Assembly (NCBI RefSeq): GCF_001698125.1
Contig: NZ_CP013854.1
Span: 1,922,001 to 1,986,000, forward strand
From: Pseudonocardia sp. HH130630-07
Lineage (GTDB): Bacteria; Actinomycetota; Actinomycetes; Mycobacteriales; Pseudonocardiaceae
Length of the DNA: 64,000 bases
Direction: 5' to 3'
Both the position numbers and the translations under genes were made by a program. How positions within the stretch are numbered: position 1 is the first letter of the stretch; each line of letters begins with the position of its first letter. Below, piece after piece: positions 1-8,389 of this stretch. The notes beneath the pieces were generated by a model. That model was not told where the DNA came from and ran no database searches. It saw only the letters and a list, made by a program, of their open reading frames with translations.

Positions 1-1
1 G

Positions 2-355
2 GCCCAGAGGCTGCCTGGGGCACCGGGCGCGGCGCTGCGCCGGGTCGCCGGGCTGCTCGTGCTCGGCGCCCCCGCGGAGGACGCCTGGTCCGCCGCGGCC
101 GCGACCCCCGCTCTCGCCGTCTTCGCCCGCGCCGCCGCCCGGTCGGCCGGCACCGGTGCCGCGCTCGGGCGGTCCGCCGCGGCCGAGTCGGTCCGGTTGC
201 GGGCCGGGCTCACCGACCGTGCCGAGGAGCGCGCGCAACGCGCCGCGGTCCGGATCACCGCACCGCTCGGGCTCTGCTTCCTGCCCGCCTTCCTGGTCCT
301 CGGCATCGTGCCGGTCGTGATCGGGCTGGCCGGGGAGGCGTTCGCCCGGTGGTGA
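2..355 (+). CDS. TadC-like type II secretion F-domain protein, C-terminal part
   Basis: The frame is open from the left window edge, so only the last 117 residues are visible. An Ala/Arg-rich cytoplasmic stretch is followed by a hydrophobic helix near the C terminus (FLPAFLVLGIVPVVIGLAG), as in the second GspF/TadC module that builds the inner-membrane platform of tight-adherence (Tad/Flp) pili. The next three genes encode a pilin-like and two TadE-like proteins, which supports the call. Any tadA and tadB genes would lie to the left, outside the window. The family call rests on context plus this short C-terminal pattern. Confidence 0.75.
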   Translation, partial: AQRLPGAPGAALRRVAGLLVLGAPAEDAWSAAAATPALAVFARAAARSAGTGAALGRSAAAESVRLRAGLTDRAEERAQRAAVRITAPLGLCFLPAFLVLGIVPVVIGLAGEAFARW

Positions 356-412
356 CACCGGGCACCGAGGACCGGCCCGCGATCCCGCGGGTCCCGACGA
401 AGGAGCACACCG

Positions 413-607
413 ATGACCCGTTCCCCCCACACCGCCCGGCTGGCCGCACTCGCCGTCGACGACGACGGGATGTCCACCGTGGAGTACGCCGTCGGCACGG
501 TCGCCGCCGCGGCCTTCGCGGCGCTGCTCTACGCGATCGTCAGCGGCGACGACATCATGGCCGCGCTCACCGGGATCGTGCAGCGTGCACTGTCCACGAC
601 GTTCTGA
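413..607 (+). CDS. DUF4244 family Flp-type pilin
   Basis: A 64-residue protein with a short charged N terminus, the sequence DDDGMSTVEYAVGTVAAAAF and one hydrophobic helix (about residues 22-45). This is the pattern of actinobacterial DUF4244 proteins, the presumed structural pilins of Tad systems. The Glu after the T-V before the helix corresponds to the conserved Glu of Flp pilins. An AAGGAG ribosome binding site lies 7 nt before the ATG. The next gene overlaps its end, suggesting translational coupling. Export and assembly would use the TadC-type platform encoded just upstream. Confidence 0.82.
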   Translation: MTRSPHTARLAALAVDDDGMSTVEYAVGTVAAAAFAALLYAIVSGDDIMAALTGIVQRALSTTF

Positions 608-974
608 CCCGGTCCGCGACGACACCGGGGCGGTCACCGTCGAGGCGGCGATGGCGCTGGGCACCCTGGTGCTGGTGACCGCCGCGGCGGTGGCCGCCGT
701 CGCGACGGTCGCCGCCGGTGTCCGCTGCACCGACGCCGCCCGGGAGCTGGCCCGGCTCGCCGCTCGTGGCGACGCCGACCAGGGGCGGATCGCCGCGGCC
801 GCGCTCGCACCGGGCGGGGCGGAGACGGAGCTGCGCCTCGGCGGGCAGACCGTCGTCGCGACCGTCCGGGCCCGGCCGGTGGGTCTGCTGCCCCTCGCCG
901 TCGAGGGCTCGTCGGTCGCCGTCACCGAAGCGGGCGTGGGAGCGGCCCCACCCGGTGACGCGGGTGGCGGGTGA
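585..974 (+). CDS. TadE family minor pilin-like protein
   Basis: A 129-residue protein. After about 15 residues comes D-T-G-A-V-T-V-E-A-A-M-A-L and a hydrophobic helix to about residue 45, the TadE pattern with the conserved Glu at the start of the membrane helix. The remainder is a small extracytoplasmic domain containing C-T-D-A-A-R-E-L-A-R. The GTG start at 585 lies inside the end of the pilin gene, and the C terminus overlaps the start of the next gene. Role: minor pilin or pseudopilin assisting Flp pilus assembly. The exact start is uncertain because other GTG codons are possible. Confidence 0.78.
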   Translation: MHCPRRSDPVRDDTGAVTVEAAMALGTLVLVTAAAVAAVATVAAGVRCTDAARELARLAARGDADQGRIAAAALAPGGAETELRLGGQTVVATVRARPVGLLPLAVEGSSVAVTEAGVGAAPPGDAGGG

Positions 975-1432
975 ACCCGATGGCGGACACGACAGCGGGC
1001 CACCGGTTACGCGCGGAGGACGCGGGGGTCGCCTCGGTGTGGGCGGCCACCGCGACCGCCGTCCTGCTGCTCACCGCGGCGGTGTGCGTCGACGTCGCGG
1101 CCGCGGTCCGGGCCCGGCACGTCGCCACGGCCGCGGCGGACCTGTCGGCACTGGCCGCGGCCGGGCGATCGGTCGAGGGCGCCGACGCGGCCTGCCGGGC
1201 GGCGACCGAGCTGGCCGCCCGCAACGGCGCTCTGCTCACCGACTGCCGGCTCGACGGGTGGGACGCACTCGTCCGGACCCGGGTCGACCGCTCCGGCCTG
1301 CTCCCGGTCGCGGGCCCCGCGACCGCCCGGGCCCGTGCCGGTCCGGCACCAGCCGGTGCGCAGACCACGCCCACCGGACCCACGGATGGTCCCGGGCCCG
1401 GCAACGGCCTGCTCCCGAGGAGGACACGTGAT
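971..1432 (+). CDS. TadE-like protein of the helicase/secretion neighbourhood; 3' end uncertain
   Basis: The GTG at 971 overlaps the previous stop. The N terminus has D-A-G-V-A-S-V-W-A-A-T-A-T-A and a membrane helix (about residues 22-45), then A-A-A-D-L-S-A-L-A-A-A-G, diagnostic of the small TadE-like proteins found between tad genes and DECH helicases (the TIGR03816 type). Such proteins are usually 110-140 residues, which would end near 1340-1390. Here no in-frame stop follows; the frame stays open to 2746, across the opposing helicase gene. The end given is nominal. A one-base shift would meet a stop at 1429-1431, so either a frameshift or loss of the stop is possible. Confidence 0.6.
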
Positions 1433-1697
1433 CATGCTCTCGGCGAACGGTCACCCGTTCCGGGTGAACGGGCGGAGAACACCGCAGCACGCCCGCGTCA
1501 CGGCCGGGAGGGCCCGGTGGCCCGCTGCGGCGTTGCTTCGTCGTCGCGACCGGACCGATCACCGACGTCGGAGCGTGCACCCCTGGTCACGGCGAGCATC
1601 CTGCGGCCTACTGGAATCCGCAACGGAGACGGGCCGGGCCCGGTTCGTCCCCGGCACACCGACCACGCTCCCCAGACCGCGATGGGGCCGGAGCGCA
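1433..1697. other. Gap between convergent tad and helicase genes; no recognised gene
   Basis: About 265 bases lie between the expected end of the TadE-like gene and the stop of the opposing helicase. A GAGGAGG at 1417-1423, four bases before a GTG at 1428, looks like a ribosome binding site. The frame that follows has no recognisable product and is not annotated as a gene. No clear terminator hairpin was found. Confidence 0.4.
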
Positions 1698-4232
1698 TCA
1701 CGCGCCCCCGTCCGACCCCGTCGCACGTGGTCGCCGCCGGTCCGCCCACGCCCCCGACGGGCGGGCCGGCGGTACCTCGCCGTGATCGTGGCCCGGCTCG
1801 CCCACCGCGGCCAGCACCAGGTCGAGGACCTGCACCGCGCCGGCCTTGTCCAGCGGGTTGTTGCCGTTGCCGCACTTCGGGGACTGCACGCAGGACGGGC
1901 AGCCGGACGGGCACTCGCAGTCGTGCACCGCCGACCGCGTCGCGGACAACCAGCGCAGCAGCACCTCGTGGCCGCGCTCGGCGAGGCCCGCCCCGCCGGG
2001 GTGACCGTCGTGCACGAAGACCGTCGGCAGGCCGGTGTCCGGGTGCAGCGCGGTCGACAGGCCACCGATGTCCCACCGGTCGCAGATCGCGAACAGCGGC
2101 AGCAGCCCGATCGCGGCGTGCTCGGCCGCGTGCAGCGCACCCGGCAGCCTGGTCTCGTCCAGCCCCGCCCGCTCCAGCGCCTCCGGCTCGATCGAGTACC
2201 ACACCGAACGGGTGTCGAGGCTCTGCGCGGGCAGGTCGAGGGCGATCCGGTCGAGCACGGTGCCGTCCGGTGCCCGCCGCCGGTAGGCGACGACCTGGCT
2301 GGTCACGGTGGTCGCACCGAAGCTCACCCGGACCGGCCCGTACCGACGGGACTCCAGTACCTCGAGCACCGCCACGTCGGAGACCGACTGCGACTCCGTC
2401 CGCCACTCCGGCTCCTCGGCGTGGACCAGCGCGACCCCGCCGTCGAGGTCGAGCTCGTCGACCACGTAGCTCTCGCCCCGGTGCAGGTGCACCGCCCCGG
2501 CGTGCACGGTCCCCGGCGCGGAGGCCCCGTCGACCGTGCCGAGCATCCGGCCCGTGGCCGCCTCCACCACGGCGATCTGACCCAGGCCCGATCCGCGGAT
2601 GTCGACCCGGGCCGCGGGGACCTCGCCGGTGTCCGGCCAGAACCAGCCGTGCGGGCGGCGGCGCAGCACACCCTCCTCGACCAGCGAGTCGAGCACCTCC
2701 CGGGCCGGCTCGCCGCCGAAGACCTGCTCCACGTCGTCGTCGGTGAGCGGCAGCTCGGCGGCGGCGCAGGCCAGCTGCGGGGCGAGCACGTACGGGTTGA
2801 CCGGGTTCAGCACACAGCTCTCGACCGGCGCACCGACCAGGCTCTGCGGGTGGTGGACGAGGTAGGTGTCCAGCGGGTCGTCACGCGCCACGAGCACCAC
2901 CAGCGCCTCGTCCGCCGCCCGGCCCGCCCGCCCGGCCTGCTGCCAGAACGAGGACCGGGTCCCCGGGAACCCGGCGAGGACGACCGCGTCCAGCCCCGAG
3001 ATGTCGACGCCGAGTTCCAGCGCGTTCGTCGTGGCCACGCCCAGCAGGTCGCCGGACATGAGCGCGCCCTCCAGCGCCCGCCGTTCCTCGGGCAGGTACC
3101 CGCCGCGGTAGGCGGCGATCCGCTCGGTCAGCTCCGGCGCGACCTCGGCGACCTGGCGGCGGGCACCGAGCGCGGTGAGCTCCGCCGACCGCCGGCTGCG
3201 GACGAACGCGAGCGTCCGGGCCTGCTCCAGCACGAGATCGGCCAGCATCCGGGCGGCCTCGGACCCCGCCGCCCGGCGGACCGGGGCGCCGTTGTCCCCG
3301 GTGATCTCGGTGAGCAGCGGCGGCTCCCAGAACGCGACCGTCCGACCGGCGTGCGGCGACCCGTCCTCGGTGACGGCGACGACGTCGCGCCCGGTCAGCC
3401 GGGAGGCGAAGTCCGCGGGGGCGGCCACCGTCGCCGAGGCGAGGACGACCGTCGGCCGGGCCCCGTAGCGGGCGGCGACCCGCAGCAGCCGCCGCAGCAG
3501 CAGCGACACGTGGGACCCGAAGACCCCGCGGTAGGTGTGGCACTCGTCGACCACCACGTAGCGCAGGTGCCGCAGGAACGACGCCCACCGGCGGTGCCGC
3601 GGCAGTACCGACCGGTGCAGCATGTCCGGGTTGGAGAACAGCCAGCGGCTGTGCCGCCGGATCCAGTCGCGCTCGTCCATCGGGGTGTCGCCGTCGAACG
3701 CGGCGGGGCGCACGTCGGGCGGGGCCAGCCCGTCGAGGGCCCGCAGCTGGTCGGCCGCGAGCGCCTTCGTGGGTGCGAGGTAGAGCGCGCGGGCCCGGGG
3801 ATCCTCGGTCAGCCCGGTGAGCACCGGGAGCTGGTACACCAGCGACTTGCCCGAGGCGGTACCGGTCGCGACGACGACGTCGGCCCCCGCCCGGACCAGG
3901 TCCGCCGCCTGCGCCTGGTGCGCCCACGGGCGCTCGACCCCGCGCCCGGCCCAGGCCGCGCGGAGCTCGTCGGGGGTCCAGTCCGGCCACCCGGCGACCC
4001 GGCCGGTCCGCGGCGGGATCCGGACGACGTGCCGCAGCGGCTCCACGGAGCCGCCGGCCCCCGGCGAGCCCGGTTCCACACCCGCCGGACCGTCGCCCGG
4101 GGGCGTCGTGTCCGCCCGGCCCGCGACGACGGCGTCGAGGTCCGCCGGGTCGGTACCGGAGCCGGCGAGCACCCGGCGCAACAGCTCCAGCCCACGGTCC
4201 GCGCCGTTGTCCGGCTCTCCGGTCGATCCCAC
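1698..4232 (-). CDS. DECH-box helicase with C-terminal DUF1998-type cysteine cluster
   Basis: Predicted ATP-dependent DNA helicase of the superfamily 2 type found beside actinobacterial tad genes (TIGR03817 type), related to the MrfA/Hrq1 group. With the GTG at 4232 it has 844 residues. Motif I is ATGTASGKS (122-130), motif II DECH (229-232), motif III SAT (266-268) and motif VI QQAGRAGR (431-438). The C terminus has a cysteine cluster, CECPSGCPSC at 772-781 plus C787, as in the DUF1998 metal-binding domain. The frame extends upstream to a TTG at 4370, but the extra 46 residues are low-complexity and the N-terminal L-E-L-L-R-R-V-L-A is the usual family start. Probable role: DNA unwinding in repair. 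A link to the pilus genes is conserved in position only. Confidence 0.88.
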   Translation of the reverse strand: MGSTGEPDNGADRGLELLRRVLAGSGTDPADLDAVVAGRADTTPPGDGPAGVEPGSPGAGGSVEPLRHVVRIPPRTGRVAGWPDWTPDELRAAWAGRGVERPWAHQAQAADLVRAGADVVVATGTASGKSLVYQLPVLTGLTEDPRARALYLAPTKALAADQLRALDGLAPPDVRPAAFDGDTPMDERDWIRRHSRWLFSNPDMLHRSVLPRHRRWASFLRHLRYVVVDECHTYRGVFGSHVSLLLRRLLRVAARYGARPTVVLASATVAAPADFASRLTGRDVVAVTEDGSPHAGRTVAFWEPPLLTEITGDNGAPVRRAAGSEAARMLADLVLEQARTLAFVRSRRSAELTALGARRQVAEVAPELTERIAAYRGGYLPEERRALEGALMSGDLLGVATTNALELGVDISGLDAVVLAGFPGTRSSFWQQAGRAGRAADEALVVLVARDDPLDTYLVHHPQSLVGAPVESCVLNPVNPYVLAPQLACAAAELPLTDDDVEQVFGGEPAREVLDSLVEEGVLRRRPHGWFWPDTGEVPAARVDIRGSGLGQIAVVEAATGRMLGTVDGASAPGTVHAGAVHLHRGESYVVDELDLDGGVALVHAEEPEWRTESQSVSDVAVLEVLESRRYGPVRVSFGATTVTSQVVAYRRRAPDGTVLDRIALDLPAQSLDTRSVWYSIEPEALERAGLDETRLPGALHAAEHAAIGLLPLFAICDRWDIGGLSTALHPDTGLPTVFVHDGHPGGAGLAERGHEVLLRWLSATRSAVHDCECPSGCPSCVQSPKCGNGNNPLDKAGAVQVLDLVLAAVGEPGHDHGEVPPARPSGAWADRRRPRATGSDGGA

Positions 4233-4383
4233 GACCAGCCAGGTTGGCACAGACGTTCGAACGCGCTCCCCGGGAGTCCCGGAACCGCCGGCGCCGGATC
4301 GCCCGGCCGGATCTTGACGCGGACCCCGTTGTGCCCCATGCCGTCCGCAGGTTCCCGACATCGACACCAAGATCTGTGGGATT

Positions 4384-4435
4384 GATCACTTTGGCAAGAT
4401 CGTTACGTCTTGTGATCCCTCTCGCACTGAGGGAT
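4384..4435 (+). promoter_or_regulatory. Structured leader upstream of hppA with two mutually exclusive hairpins
   Basis: Two inverted repeats share bases. GATCAC (4384-4389) with an inner AAGA (4396-4399) can pair with TCTT/GTGATC (4408-4417). ATCCCT (4415-4420) can pair with AGGGAT (4430-4435) around a 9-nt loop. Bases 4415-4417 belong to both stems, so the two structures exclude each other. The element lies about 155 nt before the hppA start, in a locally A/T-richer stretch. It may be a regulated leader or an operator. No known riboswitch family is recognised. Confidence 0.35.
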
Positions 4436-4589
4436 ACGACACACTCCTACACTGCACGCGCCCGACGGCGGCGGTTCGCCGGACGGGCCCAGTCGGCGCC
4501 AGTGATGTCGTCGTCGGGCGGGTCCCGCCTCCGGGACGGGCCCTCCGGCACGACGGATCTGGTGAACCTCGCTGCAACCAGGAGGACGG

Positions 4590-6890
4590 ATGTCCCAGTC
4601 CACCCTCGCCCAGGGCCTCGAGCTCGGTGCGGGAGATCTCGCCGTCGTCGGCGTGGTCGCGGTGGTCGCCCTCGTCGCCCTGGCCGTCGGCGGTCTGCTG
4701 CTCAGGGAGGTACTCGCCCACGGCGAGGGCACCCCCAAGATGCAGGAGATCGGCCGCGCGGTCCAGGAGGGCGCCACGGCGTACCTCAACCGCCAGTTCC
4801 GCACCCTCGCGGTCTTCGCCGCCGCCGTGTTCCTGCTGCTCTTCGCGCTCCCCGCGGAGGACGTCGGCGAACGCGTCGGCCGGTCGATCTTCTTCGTCGT
4901 CGGGGCGGTCTTCTCCGCGATCATCGGCTACCTGGGCATGTGGCTCGCCACGCGGGCGAACATCCGCGTCGCCGCGGCCGCCCGGGAGCCCGGTGGCCGG
5001 GAGAAGGCGACCCGCATCGCGTTCCGCACCGGCGGTGTCGTCGGCATGTTCACGGTCGGGCTCGGCCTGTTCGGTGCCGCGGTCGTCGTCCTCGTCTACG
5101 CCGGGCAGGCGCCCCGCGTACTGGAGGGCTTCGGCTTCGGCGCCGCCCTGCTCGCCATGTTCATGCGGGTCGGCGGCGGCATCTTCACCAAGGCCGCCGA
5201 CGTCGGCGCCGACCTCGTCGGCAAGGTCGAGCAGGGCATCCCGGAGGACGACCCGCGCAACGCCGCGACGATCGCCGACAACGTCGGCGACAACGTGGGC
5301 GACTGCGCCGGCATGGCCGCGGACCTGTTCGAGTCCTACGCGGTGACCCTGGTCGCCGCCCTCATCCTCGGCACCGCGGCGTTCGGCCTGCAGGGGCTGC
5401 TGTTCCCGCTGATCGTGCCCGCGATCGGGGTCATCACGGCGATCCTGGGCGTCTACCTGACGAAGGCCCGCCAGGGCGAGAACACGCTGCGCGCGATCAA
5501 CCGCAGCTTCTACCTGTCGGCGACGTTCGCCGGTGTGCTGTCGATCGTCGCGGCCTACGTGTACCTGCCCGGCTCGTTCGGCGAACTGACCGAGGCGACC
5601 GACCCGACCGTCGCGGCGCTCGCCGGCGACCCGCGGCTCATCGCCTCGATCGCGGTGGTCATCGGCATCGTCCTCGCGGCGGTCATCCTGAAGCTGACCG
5701 GCTACTACACCGGCACCGAGGACCGGCCGGTGAAGGACGTGGGCGAGTCCTCGCTGACCGGCCCGGCGACCGTGATCCTGTCCGGGATCTCGATCGGTTT
5801 CGAGTCCGCGGTCTACACCGCGCTCGTGATCGCGGCCGCGGTGTACGGGGCCTTCCTGCTGTCCGGCTCGATCGTCGTCTCGCTGTTCGCGGTCGCGCTG
5901 GCCGGTACCGGGCTGCTCACCACGGTCGGCGTCATCGTCGCCATGGACACCTTCGGCCCGGTCTCGGACAACGCGCAGGGCATCGCGGAGATGTCCGGCG
6001 ACGTGGAGGGCGACGGCGTCGACATCCTCACCGAGCTCGACGCGGTCGGGAACACCACCAAGGCCATCACCAAGGGCATCGCGATCGCGACCGCGGTACT
6101 CGCCGCGACCGCGCTGTTCGGCTCCTACCGCGATGCGATCAACCAGGCGCTCGCGGGCGCCGGGCAGACCATCGAGAACGCCGGCACGTCGTTCGCCTAC
6201 GAGGTGTTCAGCCCGAACACCCTGGTCGGTGTGATCATCGGCGCCGCGGTCGTGTTCATGTTCTCCGGCCTGGCGGTCAACGCGGTCACCCGGGCCGCCG
6301 GCGCGGTCGTGTTCGAGGTGCGCCGCCAGTTCCGGACCCGGCCCGGGATCATGGACGGCACCGAGCGGCCCGAGTACGGCCGGGTCGTCGACATCTGCAC
6401 CCGCGACTCGCTGCGCGAGCTGGCCACCCCCGGCCTGCTGGCGCTGTTCGCACCGATCGCGGTCGGCTTCGGCCTCGGGGTCGGGCCGCTGGCCGGCTAC
6501 CTGGCCGGTGCGATCGCCGCGGGCACCCTGATGGCGATCTTCCTGGCCAACTCCGGCGGCGCGTGGGACAACGCCAAGAAGCTGGTCGAGGACGGCAACC
6601 ACGGCGGCAAGGGTTCCGACGCACACGAGGCGACGATCATCGGCGACACCGTCGGTGACCCGTTCAAGGACACCGCCGGACCGGCGATCAACCCGCTGAT
6701 CAAGGTGATGAACCTGGTCTCGGTGCTGATCGCCCCGGCGGTGGTCGTGCTCTCGACCCCGGACGCCAACCCGGTGATCCGGATCCTGATCGCCCTCGTC
6801 GCGGTGGCGGTCATCGCCGCGGCGATCGTCGTGTCCAAGCGCCGCACGTCGACGATCACCGACACCCCGGCGGAGAGTTCGGTCGGCTGA
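4590..6890 (+). CDS. hppA: Membrane-bound proton-translocating pyrophosphatase (K+-independent type)
   Basis: Hydrolyses pyrophosphate and pumps H+ across the cytoplasmic membrane. It is 766 residues, normal for the family, with about 16 hydrophobic segments. The substrate-binding signature is complete: DVGADLVGKVE (204-214), DDPRN (220-224) and NVGDNVGDCAGMAADLFE (231-248), with a second acidic cluster near the C terminus (IIGDTVGDPFKDTAGPAINP). The site that separates the two subclasses reads GNTTKA, with Lys491 where K+-dependent enzymes have Ala, so K+ independence is expected. GGAGG lies a few bases before the ATG. A strong terminator follows, and the gene appears monocistronic. Confidence 0.97.
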   Translation: MSQSTLAQGLELGAGDLAVVGVVAVVALVALAVGGLLLREVLAHGEGTPKMQEIGRAVQEGATAYLNRQFRTLAVFAAAVFLLLFALPAEDVGERVGRSIFFVVGAVFSAIIGYLGMWLATRANIRVAAAAREPGGREKATRIAFRTGGVVGMFTVGLGLFGAAVVVLVYAGQAPRVLEGFGFGAALLAMFMRVGGGIFTKAADVGADLVGKVEQGIPEDDPRNAATIADNVGDNVGDCAGMAADLFESYAVTLVAALILGTAAFGLQGLLFPLIVPAIGVITAILGVYLTKARQGENTLRAINRSFYLSATFAGVLSIVAAYVYLPGSFGELTEATDPTVAALAGDPRLIASIAVVIGIVLAAVILKLTGYYTGTEDRPVKDVGESSLTGPATVILSGISIGFESAVYTALVIAAAVYGAFLLSGSIVVSLFAVALAGTGLLTTVGVIVAMDTFGPVSDNAQGIAEMSGDVEGDGVDILTELDAVGNTTKAITKGIAIATAVLAATALFGSYRDAINQALAGAGQTIENAGTSFAYEVFSPNTLVGVIIGAAVVFMFSGLAVNAVTRAAGAVVFEVRRQFRTRPGIMDGTERPEYGRVVDICTRDSLRELATPGLLALFAPIAVGFGLGVGPLAGYLAGAIAAGTLMAIFLANSGGAWDNAKKLVEDGNHGGKGSDAHEATIIGDTVGDPFKDTAGPAINPLIKVMNLVSVLIAPAVVVLSTPDANPVIRILIALVAVAVIAAAIVVSKRRTSTITDTPAESSVG

Positions 6891-6905
6891 ACCGGTTCCC
6901 CGCTC

Positions 6906-6946
6906 CACGACGGCCGCTCGTCCACACGGGGCGAGCGGCCGTCGTG
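6906..6946 (+). terminator. Terminator after hppA
   Basis: A perfect 15-bp inverted repeat (6906-6920 with 6932-6946) around an 11-nt loop begins 15 nt after the hppA stop. There is no T-run, which is common for actinobacterial terminators. Confidence 0.8.
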
Positions 6947-7012
6947 CGTCGTCACCCGGTTCGGTTACCCTCCGACCGCCGGTACGTCGAAGATCGTCCG
7001 GTGGGAGGGGCC

Positions 7013-7615
7013 ATGCGGACGGGCGGAGTGATCGGCACCATGCTGGCCGCCGCCGTGCTCGCGGGCTGCGGCGCGGCCGGGCCGACGGTGCCGGAATGGA
7101 CCGACGGCATGTGCACGGCCGTCCGGTCGTTCGTGCAGACGGCCGGTGACGCCCCGCGCTCCGGCCCCGCACCCGGCGAGCAGGTACAGGCCGTCGCCGC
7201 CTACCTGGACCGCACCACCGGCGCCCTGGACCGCACGCTGGGCGACCTGGACCGGCTGGGCCCCGCGCCGGTCGACGACGGCGAGACCGTGTCCGACGGG
7301 CTCGCCGGCGGCCTCGGCGAGATCCGCTCCGCGTTCTCCTCCGCCCGGTCGCGGGTGGCCGCACTCGACCCGGACGACCCGGCCGCCGTCGAGCGGGACC
7401 TCCCCGGTGCGCTGGAGCCGGTGGCCCGGCTCGGCAGCACCGCAGGCCCGCTCGCCATGGTCACCGGTCATCCCGTCCTCGGGCCCGCCTTCCGGGCGTC
7501 CGCCGCGTGCGGCGAGCTGACCCGGTCGTCCGAACAGATCCGCAGCCGATCGGCCCCGAACACGCCCGACGCTGTTGCTCCGGACGGAGCAGCAGGGGAG
7601 GGTGGCGGCGGCTGA
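7013..7615 (+). CDS. Putative lipoprotein, unknown function
   Basis: A 200-residue exported protein. The signal peptide is short and ends in a lipobox, V-L-A-G-C (Cys about residue 19), so the protein should be lipid-anchored on the outer face of the membrane. The mature part has C-T-A-V-R-S-F-V and many Asp/Leu-rich heptad-like stretches (TTGALDRTLGDLDRLGPAP), suggesting a helical domain. A second cysteine sits late (ASAACGELTRSS). The ATG at 7013 follows GGGAGGGG and gives a normal signal peptide; an in-frame start at 6944 would bury it. The architecture resembles the next gene, so the two may be distant paralogues. No enzyme motif is seen. Confidence 0.7.
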   Translation: MRTGGVIGTMLAAAVLAGCGAAGPTVPEWTDGMCTAVRSFVQTAGDAPRSGPAPGEQVQAVAAYLDRTTGALDRTLGDLDRLGPAPVDDGETVSDGLAGGLGEIRSAFSSARSRVAALDPDDPAAVERDLPGALEPVARLGSTAGPLAMVTGHPVLGPAFRASAACGELTRSSEQIRSRSAPNTPDAVAPDGAAGEGGGG

Positions 7616-7699
7616 CCTGCGACGGCGTCCTACCGTCGTCACCCGACCGTTATCTTTCGGGCCCGCTCCCCGGCGGCCCCCCGACCCTGGAGCCCGTTG

Positions 7700-8302
7700 A
7701 TGGCCACCCCCCGCCCGGCACGCGCCGCCCGGGTCCTGCTCCCCACACTGCTCGCCGCCCTGCTCGCCGGCGGTTGTGCCCAGACCGTCGCCGGAACGGC
7801 GGCACCCGACCCCGCACCGCGGCCCGCCGCCGGTGTCGGGGCCGATCCCGTCGCCTGGGGCGGCAAGGTCTGCGGCGCGCTGCTGTCCTACTACCGCCCG
7901 CTCAGCGCCCGCCCGGACTACGGCGGCGCCGACCTGCCCGGCATCAAGACCCGGCTGTCGGAGTACCTGGGCGCGGTCAAGGGCGGCATCGACGCCGGCA
8001 AGAAGCAGCTCGGCGACGCCGGAGCCGCACCGATCACCGGCGGCGACCAGTTCAAGGGGTCGATCGACGACCTGCTGAAGAAGACCGGCACGACGATCGA
8101 CCAGGCCAAGACCGAGGTCGACCAGGCCGACCCGAACGACGTGCCGGGTTTCCAGGCCCGGCTCAAGTCCGCCGAGGAAAAGTTGCGCACGATCGGCACC
8201 GCGGAGGGCCTGGACAAGCTCGGCAAGACCCCCCGGCTGGACAAGGCGGTGGCCAGCGCCCCGCCGTGCGTCGAGCTGAACGAGCTGACCAAGCCGGGCT
8301 GA
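7700..8302 (+). CDS. Putative lipoprotein, unknown function
   Basis: A 200-residue exported protein with an Arg-rich N terminus, a hydrophobic helix and a lipobox (L-L-A-G-G-C, Cys about residue 26). The mature domain is rich in Lys/Asp and predicted helical. It starts with W-G-G-K-V-C-G-A-L-L and carries a late cysteine in SAPPCVELNEL; the two Cys probably form a disulphide outside the membrane. The same two-Cys, all-helical plan is seen in the preceding lipoprotein. A hairpin follows the stop. Function unknown; a substrate-binding or cell-wall scaffold role would be guesswork. Confidence 0.72.
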   Translation: MATPRPARAARVLLPTLLAALLAGGCAQTVAGTAAPDPAPRPAAGVGADPVAWGGKVCGALLSYYRPLSARPDYGGADLPGIKTRLSEYLGAVKGGIDAGKKQLGDAGAAPITGGDQFKGSIDDLLKKTGTTIDQAKTEVDQADPNDVPGFQARLKSAEEKLRTIGTAEGLDKLGKTPRLDKAVASAPPCVELNELTKPG

Positions 8303-8332
8303 GCCCACGGGCCCGGGCCGGGGCGCGCCGTC

Positions 8333-8352
8333 ACCGTCGGCGTGCCGACGGT
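8333..8352 (+). terminator. Hairpin after the lipoprotein gene
   Basis: ACCGTCGGC (8333-8341) and GCCGACGGT (8344-8352) form a compact stem 31 nt after the stop of the 7700-8302 gene. In practice the loop opens to about 6 nt. Likely a terminator, though it lies close before the next gene. Confidence 0.5.
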
Positions 8353-8389
8353 CGTCGAACATCCGTTCTATGCTGTGCGGGTGCCGCAG

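Noticed and set aside
1335..4385. A 1016-codon open frame on the + strand across the helicase gene
   Set aside because: It is the antisense shadow of a well-supported helicase; its product is Arg/Gly/Pro-rich with no family pattern. High GC makes such open frames common.
4386..7364. A 992-codon open frame on the - strand over hppA
   Set aside because: Antisense shadow of hppA with low-complexity Arg/Asp/His sequence and no domain.
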